NCBI GenBank assembly: GCA_022495995.1
Contig: JAFEMH010000076.1
Span: forward strand, 682,001-746,000
Direction of reading: 5' to 3'
DNA: 64,000 nucleotides
Origin: Adenophora triphylla var. japonica
Taxonomy: Eukaryota > Streptophyta > Magnoliopsida > Asterales > Campanulaceae
Part shown: positions 24,962-35,620 of the stretch, piece by piece
Layout: every line of letters begins with the position of its first letter
How positions within the stretch are numbered: the first letter of the stretch is position 1
The notes under the pieces: model-generated
What the model was told of the DNA's origin: nothing
The model's database searches: none
What the model saw: only the letters and a program-made list of their open reading frames with translations
Position numbers and translations under genes: made by a program

Positions 24962-26251
24962 TGATGTGGCGGATTTCAGTATATGTAATTCCCTAATTTT
25001 TTAGATATTTTATCCTTATTTTAATGTATTTTAGACTAGTTTTGATGTAATTTTGAGTATATGTTGGATTGGTAAGTAGTAGGTAGATCATGGTATTTTT
25101 TAGACATGTTTTTGTAATTTTATGAGGTTCCTCGAAGTTTATCAGAAGTGCAGGGACCAATCTGCAAAGCAGCAAAGTTTGGAGATCAGAAGGAAAGTTT
25201 GGGAACTTGAAGGACCAAATTGGAAAAGAGGATGAAAGAAATTTAATTCGATTTTGAATGCAGCACGTGGGTTACTGATAGATCAGCGCAATGACCAAGG
25301 CAAAACATCAGCTTTAGTTGACCGCATGGAAGGAGTTTAATTGTTTTCTTATTTTCTTTTTCTTTTTCCTTTTTCTTTTATTTAATTATTTAGGATTTAG
25401 TTTTTAGTTTTTTTTGAGATGGAAGGAGTATAAAGACTCTTTTGAAAACATAATTAGGGTTCAGCTTTTATTTTTTATTTTCCCTAGAGAGAGTTGAACA
25501 TCCATTGAAGCTTAAAACCTATTGCTTTGGATTTGATTTCTTGAACTCCTATTAATCAATTTGAGGTATTTTTCTTTTCAATCTGTTTATTCCTATTCAT
25601 AATTTTACTTGTGCTTATTTTAGATTTATAATTAGGGTTTGTGAATCTGGCCAATTCATTAGTTCTTTTTATGAATCTTTGCTAGAATTTTCTATGACTG
25701 TGCCAGTGTAGGAATTTCATGAGTAGCATATTTACGATTTATGCATGTGCCATGGTAAATTGTGAAGTGGGTAAAATTAGATGATTATCTGTGTGAAATA
25801 ATCATAGAAAGCATTCTTGATCTTAGTTTCTTAAATCGTTCATCAATTAATTCTGCGATCTAGACTGTGCCAGTTAGATTAATTTATTAATTAGGGTTTC
25901 TAGTGAGTGTGCCACTGCTAGTAACTATTCTGAAAGAAGAAACAGAGATTGAAACACATCTTGTGATCAGGTGAATAGGGTAACAGTGAAAAGAGATATC
26001 GATGATAATTGGAAAATTAGGTGGGGACGGAATCAAATCTGAAGTGTTTCTAAACTATTGTTTTTACTCTTAATTAGTTTAATTTCTGTTCTTAGGAAGT
26101 AATTAAAAATCTTAAACAAAACCCCCCCATTTGTGTGTGACTAGTTCGTAATCAATATCGTTCTTCAGTGGTTCGACCCTGGACTTACCTTTGCTACATT
26201 CTTGTGGCCGAGTCCCGGTTTAATTTAGTAGGTGTGCGACTAAGCCTACCA
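24962..26251 (+). repeat. Element D 5' LTR (complete)
   Basis: 1290 bp, TGATGTGG...CCTACCA. TATA box TATAAAG at 25429-25435. The first 953 bp match the truncated right LTR with few differences. Confidence 0.9.
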
Positions 26252-26256
26252 AATTT

Positions 26257-26274
26257 TGGCGCCGTTGTCGGGGA
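26257..26274 (+). other. Element D primer-binding site (tRNA-Asp)
   Basis: TGGCGCCGTTGTCGGGGA, one base different from the tRNA-Asp(GTC) complement, five bases after the LTR. Confidence 0.88.
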
Positions 26275-26402
26275 ACGGTGTAATTATTTACGTGCTCATT
26301 CTTTTCTTAATCTATTTCTTTTTCATTTTATTTCTTTTTATTTTAGTATTTGTGTTATCTGCTAAGTGTTTTACCCTGCTCCCCTGTGGTGTGTAGCCGT
26401 GC

Positions 26403-27790
26403 ATGGTTCACACCCGTTCTACTAATAATTTACTTGTTTCGCTCGACCCAGAAATCGAAAGATCTTTCAGGAAAGGGCGACAACAAAGCAGGAGAGTCAA
26501 GGGGATATTGTTAGCTGAAGAGATGCAGGGTGGAGATAATGCAGGTGGTGGTGAACAAGCAGTTCCACCACAGACATTGAGGCAAAGGACTGCCCCGAAT
26601 TGGAATGAGCAACCACATGCCGTCCAATTCCCCGCCTTACCTGCAGGGGTGACATTTGAGTTGAAGCCGGGGCTACTCAATCAGCTACCGCACTTCACAG
26701 GGATGCCCGGAGAGGATCCCAATCAGCACATATCTCAATTTGTGCAAATCTGTCAGAGTATGAAGCCGGCGTCGCTTCCGATAGAGCATCTATTATTGAG
26801 GGTGTTTTCTTTCACACTGAAAGATAATGCGAAAGGGTGGTATTACCACTTGCCCCCCAACAGCATCACGACATAGCAGCAAATGAAAGAAGTATTCTTG
26901 GAAGAGTTCTTCCCTCAGGACCAGATTAATGTAATGAAGAGGGACATCAGCAATATGGAGCAAAAGGCAGATGAGACTCTTTACGACTACTACAATCGCT
27001 TCCACAAGCTTTGTAGGAGTTGTCCAAATCATGGGTTTACTGAGGATCAGCTAATTGTCTATTTTCATGGAGGGTTGACCATTCAGGATAAGAGATTAGT
27101 GGATTCATGTTATGGGGGAAGTATTTTGAATAAGACCACTGATGAAGCTAAAAAGTTGATCGAGGAGCTAGCCAAAAGCACAAGGACCCATGGCAAGAGG
27201 TCAACTATGAGACAGGTTAGCGCAGCGGGTTCTAGCAGTGGGTTGACCAGTAAGCTCGAAACAGATATGGAGGATCTTAAGGGTATGGTAAAACAGTTGG
27301 TTTTGGGACAGACACCGAAGCCATATGGGATTTGCTATGACATTACGCACCCTACAGATTCTTGCCCTTCTTTGCAGACGGGTGAGATGGAGGATGTCAA
27401 TGCAGGTGGGTTTGTGCAGCAGGGACAGAGACCGATGGGTAACACTTATAACCCCAACTGGAGAAATCATCCTAATTTCAGATGGGGTACAGGTCAGCAG
27501 CAGAATCAACCTGGTGGTCAGGGACAGCAGTTTGGTAATCAGTAGGGTTATCAGCAGCAGCAGTATCAGGGTAATCAGTTCAACGCTTATAGACTACCAT
27601 TTGGACAGCCACCGCAGTAGCCGCAGCAGCTGTAACAGCAGGGACAGTCTACAGAAGATATGTTCCGTACACTGGCTCAGAGTATGAGCACCTTATCCAG
27701 CAGTCTTCAGCAGTATCAGCAGATGACCGATACGAGTATCAGCAGTATCAGCAGAGGACTGATACGAGTATCAGTGGTCTGGAGAGGCAA
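26403..27790 (+). pseudogene. gag: Element D gag with four in-frame stops
   Basis: ATG at 26403 (MVHTRSTNNLLVSLDPEIER). One frame continues through ALPAGVTFELKPGLLNQLP, EVFLEEFFPQDQINVMKRD, the zinc knuckle YGICYDITHPTDSC and a long Gln-rich tail. It is interrupted by TAG at 26874-26876, TAG at 27543-27545, TAG at 27618-27620 and TAA at 27633-27635. The first stands where the sequence context suggests a Trp codon; the other three lie in Gln-rich text where CAG or CAA is expected. All are single C-to-T changes on one strand or the other. Near 27720 a tandem repeat encoding QQYQQxTDTSIS precedes a frameshift. Gag would form particles and could be supplied in trans by a relative. Confidence 0.88.
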
Positions 27791-28998
27791 ATGGGCCAAA
27801 TTGCAGAGGCAGTGGTAAGAATGGAAGCTAGAGAGGCAGCAAAATCACCACCTCAGATTGAGCAACTTCCGAAGCATAATGTTAGTGTTGTTTATGTGAG
27901 GAGAAAGAAGAAAGTTGAGGGGAAAATGGTTCCTATAGAGTCTGAATTAAATGTTAAGAAGCGAGTGGAACCGGAGTTAGTGGTGGAAGAGAAGGTAGAG
28001 AAGACCCCAGAAGAGAAATATGTTCCACCACCATTGCGTGTCTATGAGCCGGAAGTTCCTTTTCCAATGGCATTGAGCATAGATACATCACAAGAGTCGG
28101 AGAAGAGCATGTTTGATACCTTCAAGAATATTGAAGTAAATATTCCTTTCTTGGATCTTCTCAAAACAGTTCCGAGATATGCCAAGTTCTTGAAGGAACT
28201 GTGTACTACCAAGAGGAATAATAAGCTGAAGGCCATGAAGAAAGTGAAGGTGATTGAGCATGTGAGCGCATTTTATCAGAAAAAGATGCCCAAAAAGTGT
28301 AGTGATCCGGGCATGTTCGTGGTTCCGATATCGTTGGGGGTAGCTCGGTGCAGAAGGCTATGCTCGATTTGGGGGCTTCAATCAATGTAATGTCGTATAC
28401 ATTGTTTGAAGAACTTAAGTTGGGTGAATTGGAAGATACCCGAGTTGTGATTCAGTTGGCGGATAAGTCCAACGCATACCCCAAGGGGGTAGTGAGAGAT
28501 GTTGAAGTCCGAGTTGGTGACTTGATTTTCCTGGCAGATTTTTATGTGCTTGAGATAGAGACGGATTTTGAGGCTCCTATTCTGTTGGGGAGGCCTTTTA
28601 TGTCTACTTCTCGTACCAAGCTAGATGTGGCTAATGGTTCTTTGACGATGGAGTTCGATGAGAAGAAAATTGGGTTTGATGTGTTTGATGAGAAGAATTT
28701 TCCTAAGAACAATGTTCGTAAAATTTGTGCCATGAACTTGAGGGAGCCGATTATCAAGGAGGAGGCTAAGATAGATGAGGTGAAGTTTTCTAAAATGAAG
28801 CCGGAGGAGGCAAAGAAAGGTGAACCACCGAGAAAGAAAGAAGGGAAGCAAAAGAAGAAGGGGAAGCTGAAATGGTCTCCAACACGGAGGCATGTCCTTG
28901 ATCCGAATAATCTTCTAGAGGTAACTCGTGAAAATTATTTTCATTCCCCTTACATTGATGAAGCCCACGTTTGTGGGGCCTCCCGTCCCCTTACTTGA
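27791..28998 (+). pseudogene. Element D gag C-terminus and aspartic protease, no RT after it
   Basis: The region 27791-28340 corresponds to the start of C pol ([30 protein letters not shown]). A one-base loss in a G run near 28335-28341 shifts the frame. The protease then reads from 28348 with the intact motif LDLGASINVM and [20 protein letters not shown]. After MEFDEKKIGFDVF it ends in a Lys-rich tail (KKEGKQKKKGKLKW) and stops at 28998. No RT motif follows, so the polymerase part is missing rather than decayed. Because the tail is a distinct Lys-rich segment, the deletion may be a feature of the family and not of this copy only. Confidence 0.85.
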
Positions 28999-30838
28999 TT
29001 ATTCCTTGGTGTCCTTTTTCCCATATTTTATTGTCCCGTATTTATGGTTTAGTGTTATTGAGGACAATGTCTAGTTTAAGCGTGAGGGGAAGGATGATTG
29101 TAACATTGTTAACTTTGGGTCTGAGTCTTGTCAAAGACTTAAAATTTGATGCTCGCCGGGGGCTTACCCGGCATTTGGTCTAGCTAAAGACGGTAAAGAA
29201 GGGCGGCTTACCGGGAGGCAACCCGGTAATTTCGTTGTTTTTATCTTTATTTTATTTCTTTTTACTTAATTATTTATGTGGAATTGGTGCTACTGAGGTA
29301 TTTTTGTGTGTGGTATTGTGTAGGAAAAAGCATGGAGTGGGGAGCAAAATAGTCCTGGGGCCTGTTTTTTTTTTTTAAAAAAAAAAATTCAGGCGCCCGC
29401 CCCATTCTTAATGAGGCGCCAGCCTCAACAACAGTTACTTGGGGAAATTCTCAGCAACATCGAAGCGCCCGCCACACAAAAACCTGGCGTCCGCATCAAA
29501 GGCTGAAGGTATGGGCCTACTCACGGATTTTCAGGCGCACGCCCCATTGTAGTTCATGCGGCCGCCTCAAGCTCAAGCTGATCAGGCGTACTCCCCTTCC
29601 TCAATTCAGGTAAAAAAAAAAAAAAACTAACTGTTGAAAAAAAATAAAAAAATAGAGGCCTGTTAAAAAAAAATAATCGTAATTTTGGAACGAAAGAAAG
29701 TTCCTTAGCCAAGGTCCATTTTCTCGGCCACTTCTGCCTTGGCCGTGCCCCATTCCTCGGCCAGGCCTTCCCTTCAATTGGCCAGCAAATTCAATTTCCA
29801 GTCCAACCCCTCTTCTTCCAATTCAACTGCAATTCAACCCTTCAACTTCTATCTCTTGCAGTTTGGTCCTTCCTTCTTCCATAATTCCATTTCAGCCCCT
29901 AAAATTTCTAAAACCAAAATTTCCTTTATTTTCCCAATTTTCCACTTTAGCCCCTAAACTTTCAATCCAAGCTTACCTCTCCCATTTTCTTCTTATTTTC
30001 ATTTTAGTCCCTATATTTTCAAACCCTTGAAAATGGGCCATCATTCACCCTTAATCAGCAACAATTTGGGAGTAGCTCTAGCCAAGGAACATCATGGGGC
30101 CAGATTTCCTATCTCTTTCTTATTTATTTTGTACTTGTAATGATGCATAAGGGACTATGCATTGTTTAGTGAGGGGGTGGAGGTTTGTATAGTTCTTTTT
30201 GATTTGTATAGTTATTTTTCGCGATTTTTTCTTTTCAAAAAAAAACTAATAATAAAAAAAAAGAGAGAGGCTAAGTGAAAACCCGAAAGGGCGCTTAGGC
30301 AAAAGGTGAGGTTTTGAGATGGATTATCATTTATTCATCGGTGTTGGCGTTATAAGGGGGGTTTGGAGTTTTGGGTAGGATATACACTATTGGAGTAGGA
30401 GGTTCAGATAGTGGAGTTTAGGCTAGAAAATCCTCGTTCTTTTCTGGAGATATAAGGGGGTGTAGGTGTTTTGTTACGAGGTAAAGTTTTGTGCTTAATT
30501 ATAAATCATACATAAAACTTTAGTTTATGAGGGGGATTGTAGTGTGAGATTAGCATGGGGGAAAATTAGGACATTTTTTGTTTCCCTTGGTTTTTATGTG
30601 TGGGCCCTAGTTCGGATGACCATTTACATGTTGGAGTTGGTATCGAGCTAGGGCCGTGTATTCATATGATTTTGAGGAGTGATAAGGAGACGGAAGCATT
30701 TATATTCCGTATTGTTTTTGACTGACATGGATTGGTGGAGTAGAGGAGATTAGGGCTCATTTTCCTCCCATGCTACGCTGATTAGACCGGTGCTTAGAGT
30801 GGGGTTAGGATATTACTCAGGGACGAGTAATGGTCTAA
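28999..30838 (+). other. Element D 3' non-coding block
   Basis: Contains in order: a second PPT (ATTGAGGACAATGT ... TTTAAGCGTGAGGGG, 29057-29093); the GC-rich foldback block shared with C (29140-29235); a cluster of AGGCGCCCGCC-type GC motifs (29388-29590); poly-A and CT-rich stretches; and the conserved hairpin (30271-30298). No ORF is credible. 30300-30840 is similar in wording to the complement of C 14280-14800. Confidence 0.7.
30271..30298 (+). other. Conserved hairpin, D copy
   Basis: 28-nt foldback: arms CTAAGTG and CGCTTAG (one U-G pair as RNA), AAAA bulge, CCC/GGG stem, GAAA loop, followed by GCAAAAGG. Same size and layout as both C copies. Confidence 0.7.
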
Positions 30839-30851
30839 GCGTGAGGGAATT

Positions 30852-31804
30852 TGATGTGGCGGATTTCAGTATATGTAATTTCCGAATTTTCTAGATATTT
30901 TATTCTTATTTTAATGTATTTTAGACTAGTTTTGATGTAATTTTGATTATATGTTGGATTGGTAAGTAGTAGGTAGATCATGGTATTTTTGAGACATGTT
31001 TTTGTAATTTTATAAGGTTCCTCGAAGTTTATCAGAAGTGCAGGAACCAATCTGCAAAGCAGCAAAGTTTGGAGATCAGAATGAAAGTTTGGGAACTTGA
31101 AGGACCAAATTGGAAAAGAGGATGAAAGAAATTTAATTCAATTTTGAATGCAGCACGTGGGTTACTGATAGATCGGCGCAATGACCAAGGCAAAACATCA
31201 GCTTCAGTTGACCGCATGGAAGGAGTTTAATTGTTTTCTTATTTTCTTTTTCTTTTTCCTTTTTCTTTTATTTAATTATTTAGGATTTAGTTTTTAGTTT
31301 TTTTGAGATGGAAGGAGTATAAAGACTCTTTTTGAAAACATAATTAGGGTTCAGCTTTTATTTTTTATTTTCCCTAGAGAGAGTTGAACATTCATGGAAG
31401 CTTAAAACCTATTGCTTTGGATTTGATTTCGTGAATCCCTATTAATCAATTTGAGGTATTTTTCTTTTCAATCTGTTTATTCCTATTCATAATTTTACTT
31501 GTGCTTATTTTAGATTTATAATTAGGGTTTGTGAATCTGGCCAATTCATTAGTTCTTTTTATGAATCTTTGCTAGAATTTTCTATGACTGTGCCAGTGTA
31601 GGAATTTCATGAGTAGCATCTTTACGATTTATGCATGTGCCATGGTAAATTGTGAAGTGGGTAAAATTAAATGATTATCTGTGTGAAATAATCATAGAAA
31701 GCATTCTTGATCTTAGTTTCTTAAATCGTTCATCAATTAATTCTGCGATCTAGACTGTGCCAGTTAGATTAATTTATTAATTAGGGTTTCTAGTGAGTGT
31801 GCCA
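30852..31804 (+). repeat. Element D 3' LTR, truncated, with PPT at 30839-30851
   Basis: Starts TGATGTGGCGG after the purine tract GCGTGAGGGAATT. TATA box at 31318-31324. Homology to the left LTR ends at 31804, where 15 further bases repeat an upstream LTR segment (31763-31777). B LTR sequence follows from about 31820. Confidence 0.88.
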
Positions 31805-32300
31805 GTTAGATTAATTTATCAATTCTATGTATTTCTCCTATATTTCTATCTATGTACCACTGATTACAAGGACCCTTTATATAGACGTTTAGGCTAAGGG
31901 TCGGATCTCTTAAAAAAGACACCTTTTGGCTTATCAGCAGGTGCTCGGCCGAGCAAGGCCTTCCAGCAGAACACTTCCTTCTGATCCTCTCTGCTCGGTC
32001 GAGGCATATGAGGTGCTCGGCCGAGCATTAGCTGGCTTGGGCTGACTTCTTCAATTTTTCATATTTGATCCCTCTATTTCTATAGGCTTTACTTTAAGTC
32101 CCTTGTACTTCAAAGAATGAACCTAAGCCCCTTATACTTCAAAATATGTACCTAAGCCCTGTAAAATTACATAAAATACCAACCAAGCGTAAAATACGAA
32201 ATATGAAATAATGAAGCTAAAATTAAATTAAATGATACTAAAATCTAAGTAAATGATGCAATTAAAATGTTATAAATGACTATAAAATAGTCATTTATCA

Positions 32301-32664
32301 GACATTTACCCAAAATATCTATTTTGTGAAGTGCAATATAGGTGTAATACAAGGGGCTTATATTTTAGGGTGACGAATCCACTATTACATGATTTAGGTA
32401 TAAACCACTAAACGGATTAACCTCCGTTCGACCAAAAATAAGACTTAAAATTTGAAAAACTTAGTTTTTGTGGTGCCTCTCTCGACGAGACAAGCCTTGT
32501 CTCGTACGAGAGAAACATATAAGTGTGTATGTTTTCGCTGTTTGGTCCAAACTTTAAGCCTTCATACAACCAACCTGTTGGGACTCGATATTGATTTAAC
32601 ACAAGCGCTACACATCTAGGTATGTCATCAAGGCAACTAGCTCGTTCAAGACTCTCACAACACA
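32301..32664 (+). other. Element A leader, right part
   Basis: Weakly parallels E 50520-50852. A CTCTCGACGAGA ... TCTCGTACGAGAGA palindrome pair lies at 32478-32512, at the place where E has its own pre-gag palindromes. Confidence 0.6.
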
Positions 32665-33222
32665 ATGTCCAACGAAACCTACACCGAAGATGTCAACGAG
32701 GGCAAGGCTATGCTCCTCCAAGCCCACAAGCAATTAGAGGAACGAGGAGCTCAAATTGCAGATTTAGTCTCAGTACTCCATGCAATGAAAGTTAAGAAGG
32801 CTAAGAAACAAAAGAAGAAGGACGATGAACCCCGCGACTCCTCCGAAGATGAGTCATCATTCGCTAAGAAAGACAGAAAGCTATGAATCAAAAATGATAA
32901 GTCTTCCTCCTCTTCCTCCTCCTCCTCAAACGAGGAACATGTTTCCAAGACTACTAGGGCAAAGAAGAAAGGTTGTGGTGAAACTAACAATGCTAATGGT
33001 TCCATGACCATAAATTATCTCTAGAATAAGCTTGCCTCCCTTGACAATGCAAAGGGATCCTTCATTCCATTTGGTCTGGATGCTCTCCAACAATCCATTT
33101 TCAAGCTTCCTCGCAAGAATAGAACACCCAATGTGGGCAAATTTAGTGGCACTTCATGTCCTCGGGCTCATGTTGAGACCAACACTTGGGCCATGCTCCT
33201 AATAGGCGTGGATAATTAGATT
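32665..33222 (+). pseudogene. Element A gag fragment
   Basis: ATG at 32665 (MSNETYTEDVNEGKAMLLQA). The frame matches E gag: a coiled N-terminal helix, a Lys/Glu-rich segment, a Ser-rich run, then NKLASLDNAKGSF, SIFKLPRKNRTPNVGKF and a WAML segment. In-frame stops occur at 32884 (TGA), about 33020 (TAG) and about 33219 (TAG). Homology to E ends at the last one; the gag core, pol and 3' LTR are gone. What follows (CTCCTCTGTCGTCC...) is unrelated, so this is a deletion breakpoint. Confidence 0.8.
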
Positions 33223-34423
33223 TCTGCGACTCCTCTGTCGTCCGTCTCGTCTCCACCTCCTCCTCATTCCTTCGGATGAAGCAGCAACCCCAACCACCCA
33301 CCTAATCATCGTTCTAGACGGTGAACCCAACACCGAACGCTGATACGCCTTAACAACCGCCCTCTCTCTCACCTATCTCTACCTATTCCTTTCTCTTTCT
33401 CTTTATTTCTTCAATTCCTGAAAAAATTAAAACAAAATTCACCTAAATTTGCCTGATTCCAACTTCGCTACATCCATTACAGCGCCATGGCTTTAACGAG
33501 AAGTGGAGCATATCCAGATCCTTGGCTTTCATCTTTAAATTATCATTTTATTTATCCAATTGGTTGTCTCTTATCTATAAATGAAGAATTATAAAAGAAG
33601 AAGAAAGGATCAGATCTGCAATAAATCAAGCTAGTGGAAAAGAAGTCCGCCATGACTACAACTTCAGGTTGAATGAAAAGAGTCTCTCATGCCTTCCTGA
33701 CTGCCCCGCCAAGATACGGTTCTAGATCAATGCCCAAATTACATTCTTATTTCATTATCATCATATCCTTCTTAAACAATCAAAGAGGAGCGTGAGGGAG
33801 GTAAGTCGAAAATGCAAAGAAAGAGAGAAATATGAGAGAGAACATAAGAGAGAAGAAAGAGAAATTTGGGAATCTCGAGTGAGGTGCGATGGAGAAAGAC
33901 AAATACAGTAGAAATCACCAAAAACTGGGCGCCTCAATTTTAGAATTTAGCTTCCTTTGGATGCAAGAACACAAGCCAAGGTAAAAGACCGTTGGTTTTT
34001 TCCAAAACAACGTATTCCATGCCCCATTTTCAGAAAACGACAAAAACACATTTGGAGAGCGACACAAAAACGACACAGTTGAGCATTTTCATTTTTGTGG
34101 GCCTTGATAGTGTCAGAAACTGGCGGGCTTTTGCCATTTTTGGCTACTCTTCAGCTTTTAGTATATATATATATAGATAAATTTTTTATATAACAACATA
34201 CTCTGGTTCCACTTCAATTAATATCAAAAATTTGGAAATAAAAATTAAGAAAAAACTAGTATGCCACCCGTGCATTAAATGCACGGTCAAAAAAAAGTTT
34301 GACAAATTATAAAAATAAAATAACTACTATATAACAACTAATTTATAAAATAATTTTAAAATTGATGCATTCTAAAAATATATATTTGAAATTAACAAAC
34401 AAAATTACAAATTTTGAAAGATT
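33223..34423. other. Unassigned spacer
   Basis: CT-rich and A/T-rich sequence without a convincing gene or repeat. A short self-complementary piece CCGTGCATTAAATGCACGG is at 34268-34286. Nothing else is seen. Confidence 0.4.
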
Positions 34424-34800
34424 TAAACAAAAGAAACAAAATAGAGGTATTTGTTAACTCGTAACACATGAAAGTATTGAATCGAAGCAAATATGATTAT
34501 TATATGAATTTAAAAATTGAGAATGAAAATATAAGTTTTATGATAACACTTACAATGAAAGTATTGAATCGAAACAAATGTAACACTTATAATAAAGGAA
34601 TGTATCATTTATTTTTGTCTTAATGTAAGAGTTTTATGATAAAATATAATAATATTTTGAAGGAAAAAAGTTACATTTTCAAAGAAAAAAAGTTACATTT
34701 AGAAGAAAAATCATTACATTTCATAAAAAAAAAAGTATTACATTTCTTCATTAAAAATGTTACATTTACTTTGCAAGAAAAAATGTTACATTTTAGAAAA
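34424..34800. repeat. Left copy of a direct repeat flanking the CACTA locus
   Basis: Nearly identical, in the same orientation, to 63640-64000 (starts AAACAAAAGAAACAAAATAG). It includes a run of short TTACATTT-type units interspersed with poly-A (34668-34800). The right copy is cut by the window end. Confidence 0.8.
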
Positions 34801-35176
34801 AAAAAACTGTTACATTTTCATGTAAAATTAAAAAAACTAATGAAAGTGAGATAAATTCGATATGGTAAGCGGTGCAATCTGGTACCGGTACGTACCATTT
34901 CAGTAACAAAATCGGTGTGATTGTTGGTACGGTATTTATAGCAAAATAGTTTGTTTTTTTTTTTTTTTTTTTTTTTTGGGTCAGATTAGGCTTATTTAGG
35001 CAATTCATCGAGCCACTTGGGCCAACATAGTTTTTTTTTTTTTTTAATAGAGTTTTTATGTTTCCTTTAATTGAAGTAAACATATTATATTTTATGTGTA
35101 TCTCTCATTTTATAGAACTCCCTCTACTAACCACTAACAGAAACTTCCTCCCTTTCCTTATAAATCAAAACTTGTA
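34801..35176. other. Spacer with long poly-T
   Basis: T runs near 34950-34977 and 35031-35045. No gene seen. Confidence 0.4.
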
Positions 35177-35343
35177 CTCCCTCAGTCCCAAAAATGATAA
35201 TCTAATTTCTCCTTTTTCTTTGTCCCAAAAAGTTTCTCAATTTCAAAATTAAAGCTTTAAAATTATTAAACTTCCAAAATATATAATGTAACCTTAAAAT
35301 ATTTGAAAAGTCAAATGAGACTAACATTTAAGGACGGAGGAAG
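35177..35343. mobile_element. Stowaway-like MITE
   Basis: 167 bp beginning CTCCCTCAGTCCCAAAAATG and ending GGACGGAGGAAG, flanked by TA on both sides (35175-35176, 35344-35345). The termini are inverted repeats of the CTCCCTCCGTCCC class typical of Stowaway/Tc1-mariner MITEs. Confidence 0.85.
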
Positions 35344-35395
35344 TACCTTAAATTGATTTGTTAAAACCCCAAATGGTGTTTGATAGCATGAGTAT

Positions 35396-35620
35396 CACTA
35401 CTAGAAACAGGGGCATTACCGACGGACTTTTACCGACGGAAAATTTTCATTTACCGACGGAAATTTATTTTAATTTACCGAAAATTTATTTTTTTAAAAT
35501 TTCGTTTTGTCCGTCGGTAATTGATTAAATTCTGTCGGTATTTCCGTCGGTAAATCCGGCGGACATAGTCCGACGGTAATACCGACGGACTATGTCCGTC
35601 GGTAACAAATCCATATATAT
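35396..35620. repeat. CACTA left TIR and subterminal repeats
   Basis: The TIR is followed by about ten copies of ACCGACGGA or its complement, ending near ATACGCGTACC. These are the usual transposase-binding type repeats. Confidence 0.88.

Larger units (their letters stand above)
24962..31804 (+). mobile_element. Element D: gag-protease-only Athila-like retrotransposon
   Basis: Plus-strand element with LTRs starting TGATGTGGCGG at 24962 and 30852. It has a tRNA-Asp PBS, gag, protease, the post-pol block, one conserved hairpin and a PPT. RT, RNase H and integrase are absent: the protease is followed within about 300 bp by the non-coding block found 3' of pol in C. This matches the known class of non-autonomous gag-bearing LTR elements (TR-GAG type). 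The right LTR is cut at 31804, so no TSD can be seen. The left flank is the B LTR (ATTTAGGATT). Confidence 0.88.
4335..32300 (-). mobile_element. Element B: degenerate Athila-like gypsy retrotransposon array
   Basis: Minus-strand element inserted in A. From right to left it has a 5' LTR (12654-12893, 24599-24961 and about 31820-32300, interrupted by C and D), a tRNA-Asp-like PBS (12631-12646), gag, protease, RT, RNase H-integrase, a non-coding 3' segment, a PPT and the 3' LTR (about 4711-5921). Left of that LTR is another gag N-terminus (4335-4630), so this LTR was shared by two copies in tandem. The right LTR ends CATTTATCA at 32300, and A-type sequence follows. No matching target duplication is seen because the left end is truncated. 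Confidence 0.8.
12654..32300 (-). repeat. Element B 5' LTR in three pieces (12654-12893, 24599-24961, about 31820-32300)
   Basis: Aligns collinearly with the left B LTR. C is inserted after 12893 with duplication of GGTTG, and D after about 24961. About 330 bp of the B LTR (equivalent to 5115-5440) are missing at the D right junction. The third piece keeps the TATA box (complement of 31875-31883) and three palindromes (31944-31953, 31994-32003, 32016-32025). Confidence 0.8.
2347..33222 (+). mobile_element. Element A: old Tat/Ogre-like gypsy retrotransposon, split by element B and truncated
   Basis: A consists of a 5' LTR (2347-3349), leader (3350-4334) and, after a 28-kb interruption, more leader (32301-32664) and a gag fragment ending near 33222. 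It matches element E in order and wording: LTR start, the first internal bases, the CTGAGTC...GTAGGCAACC motif, the 'cacactaaggacggat' block and the gag start. The primer site TGGCCACTCCACTGGGA resembles the tRNA-Arg complement used by Ogre/Tat elements. No 3' LTR or pol remains. Decay of the gag by several stops and divergence from E mark it as the oldest layer on the left side. Confidence 0.75.

Noticed and set aside
34260..34290. Possible Helitron end (short GC hairpin CCGTGCATTAAATGCACGG)
   Set aside because: No CTRR terminus or matching 5' TC end could be paired with it.
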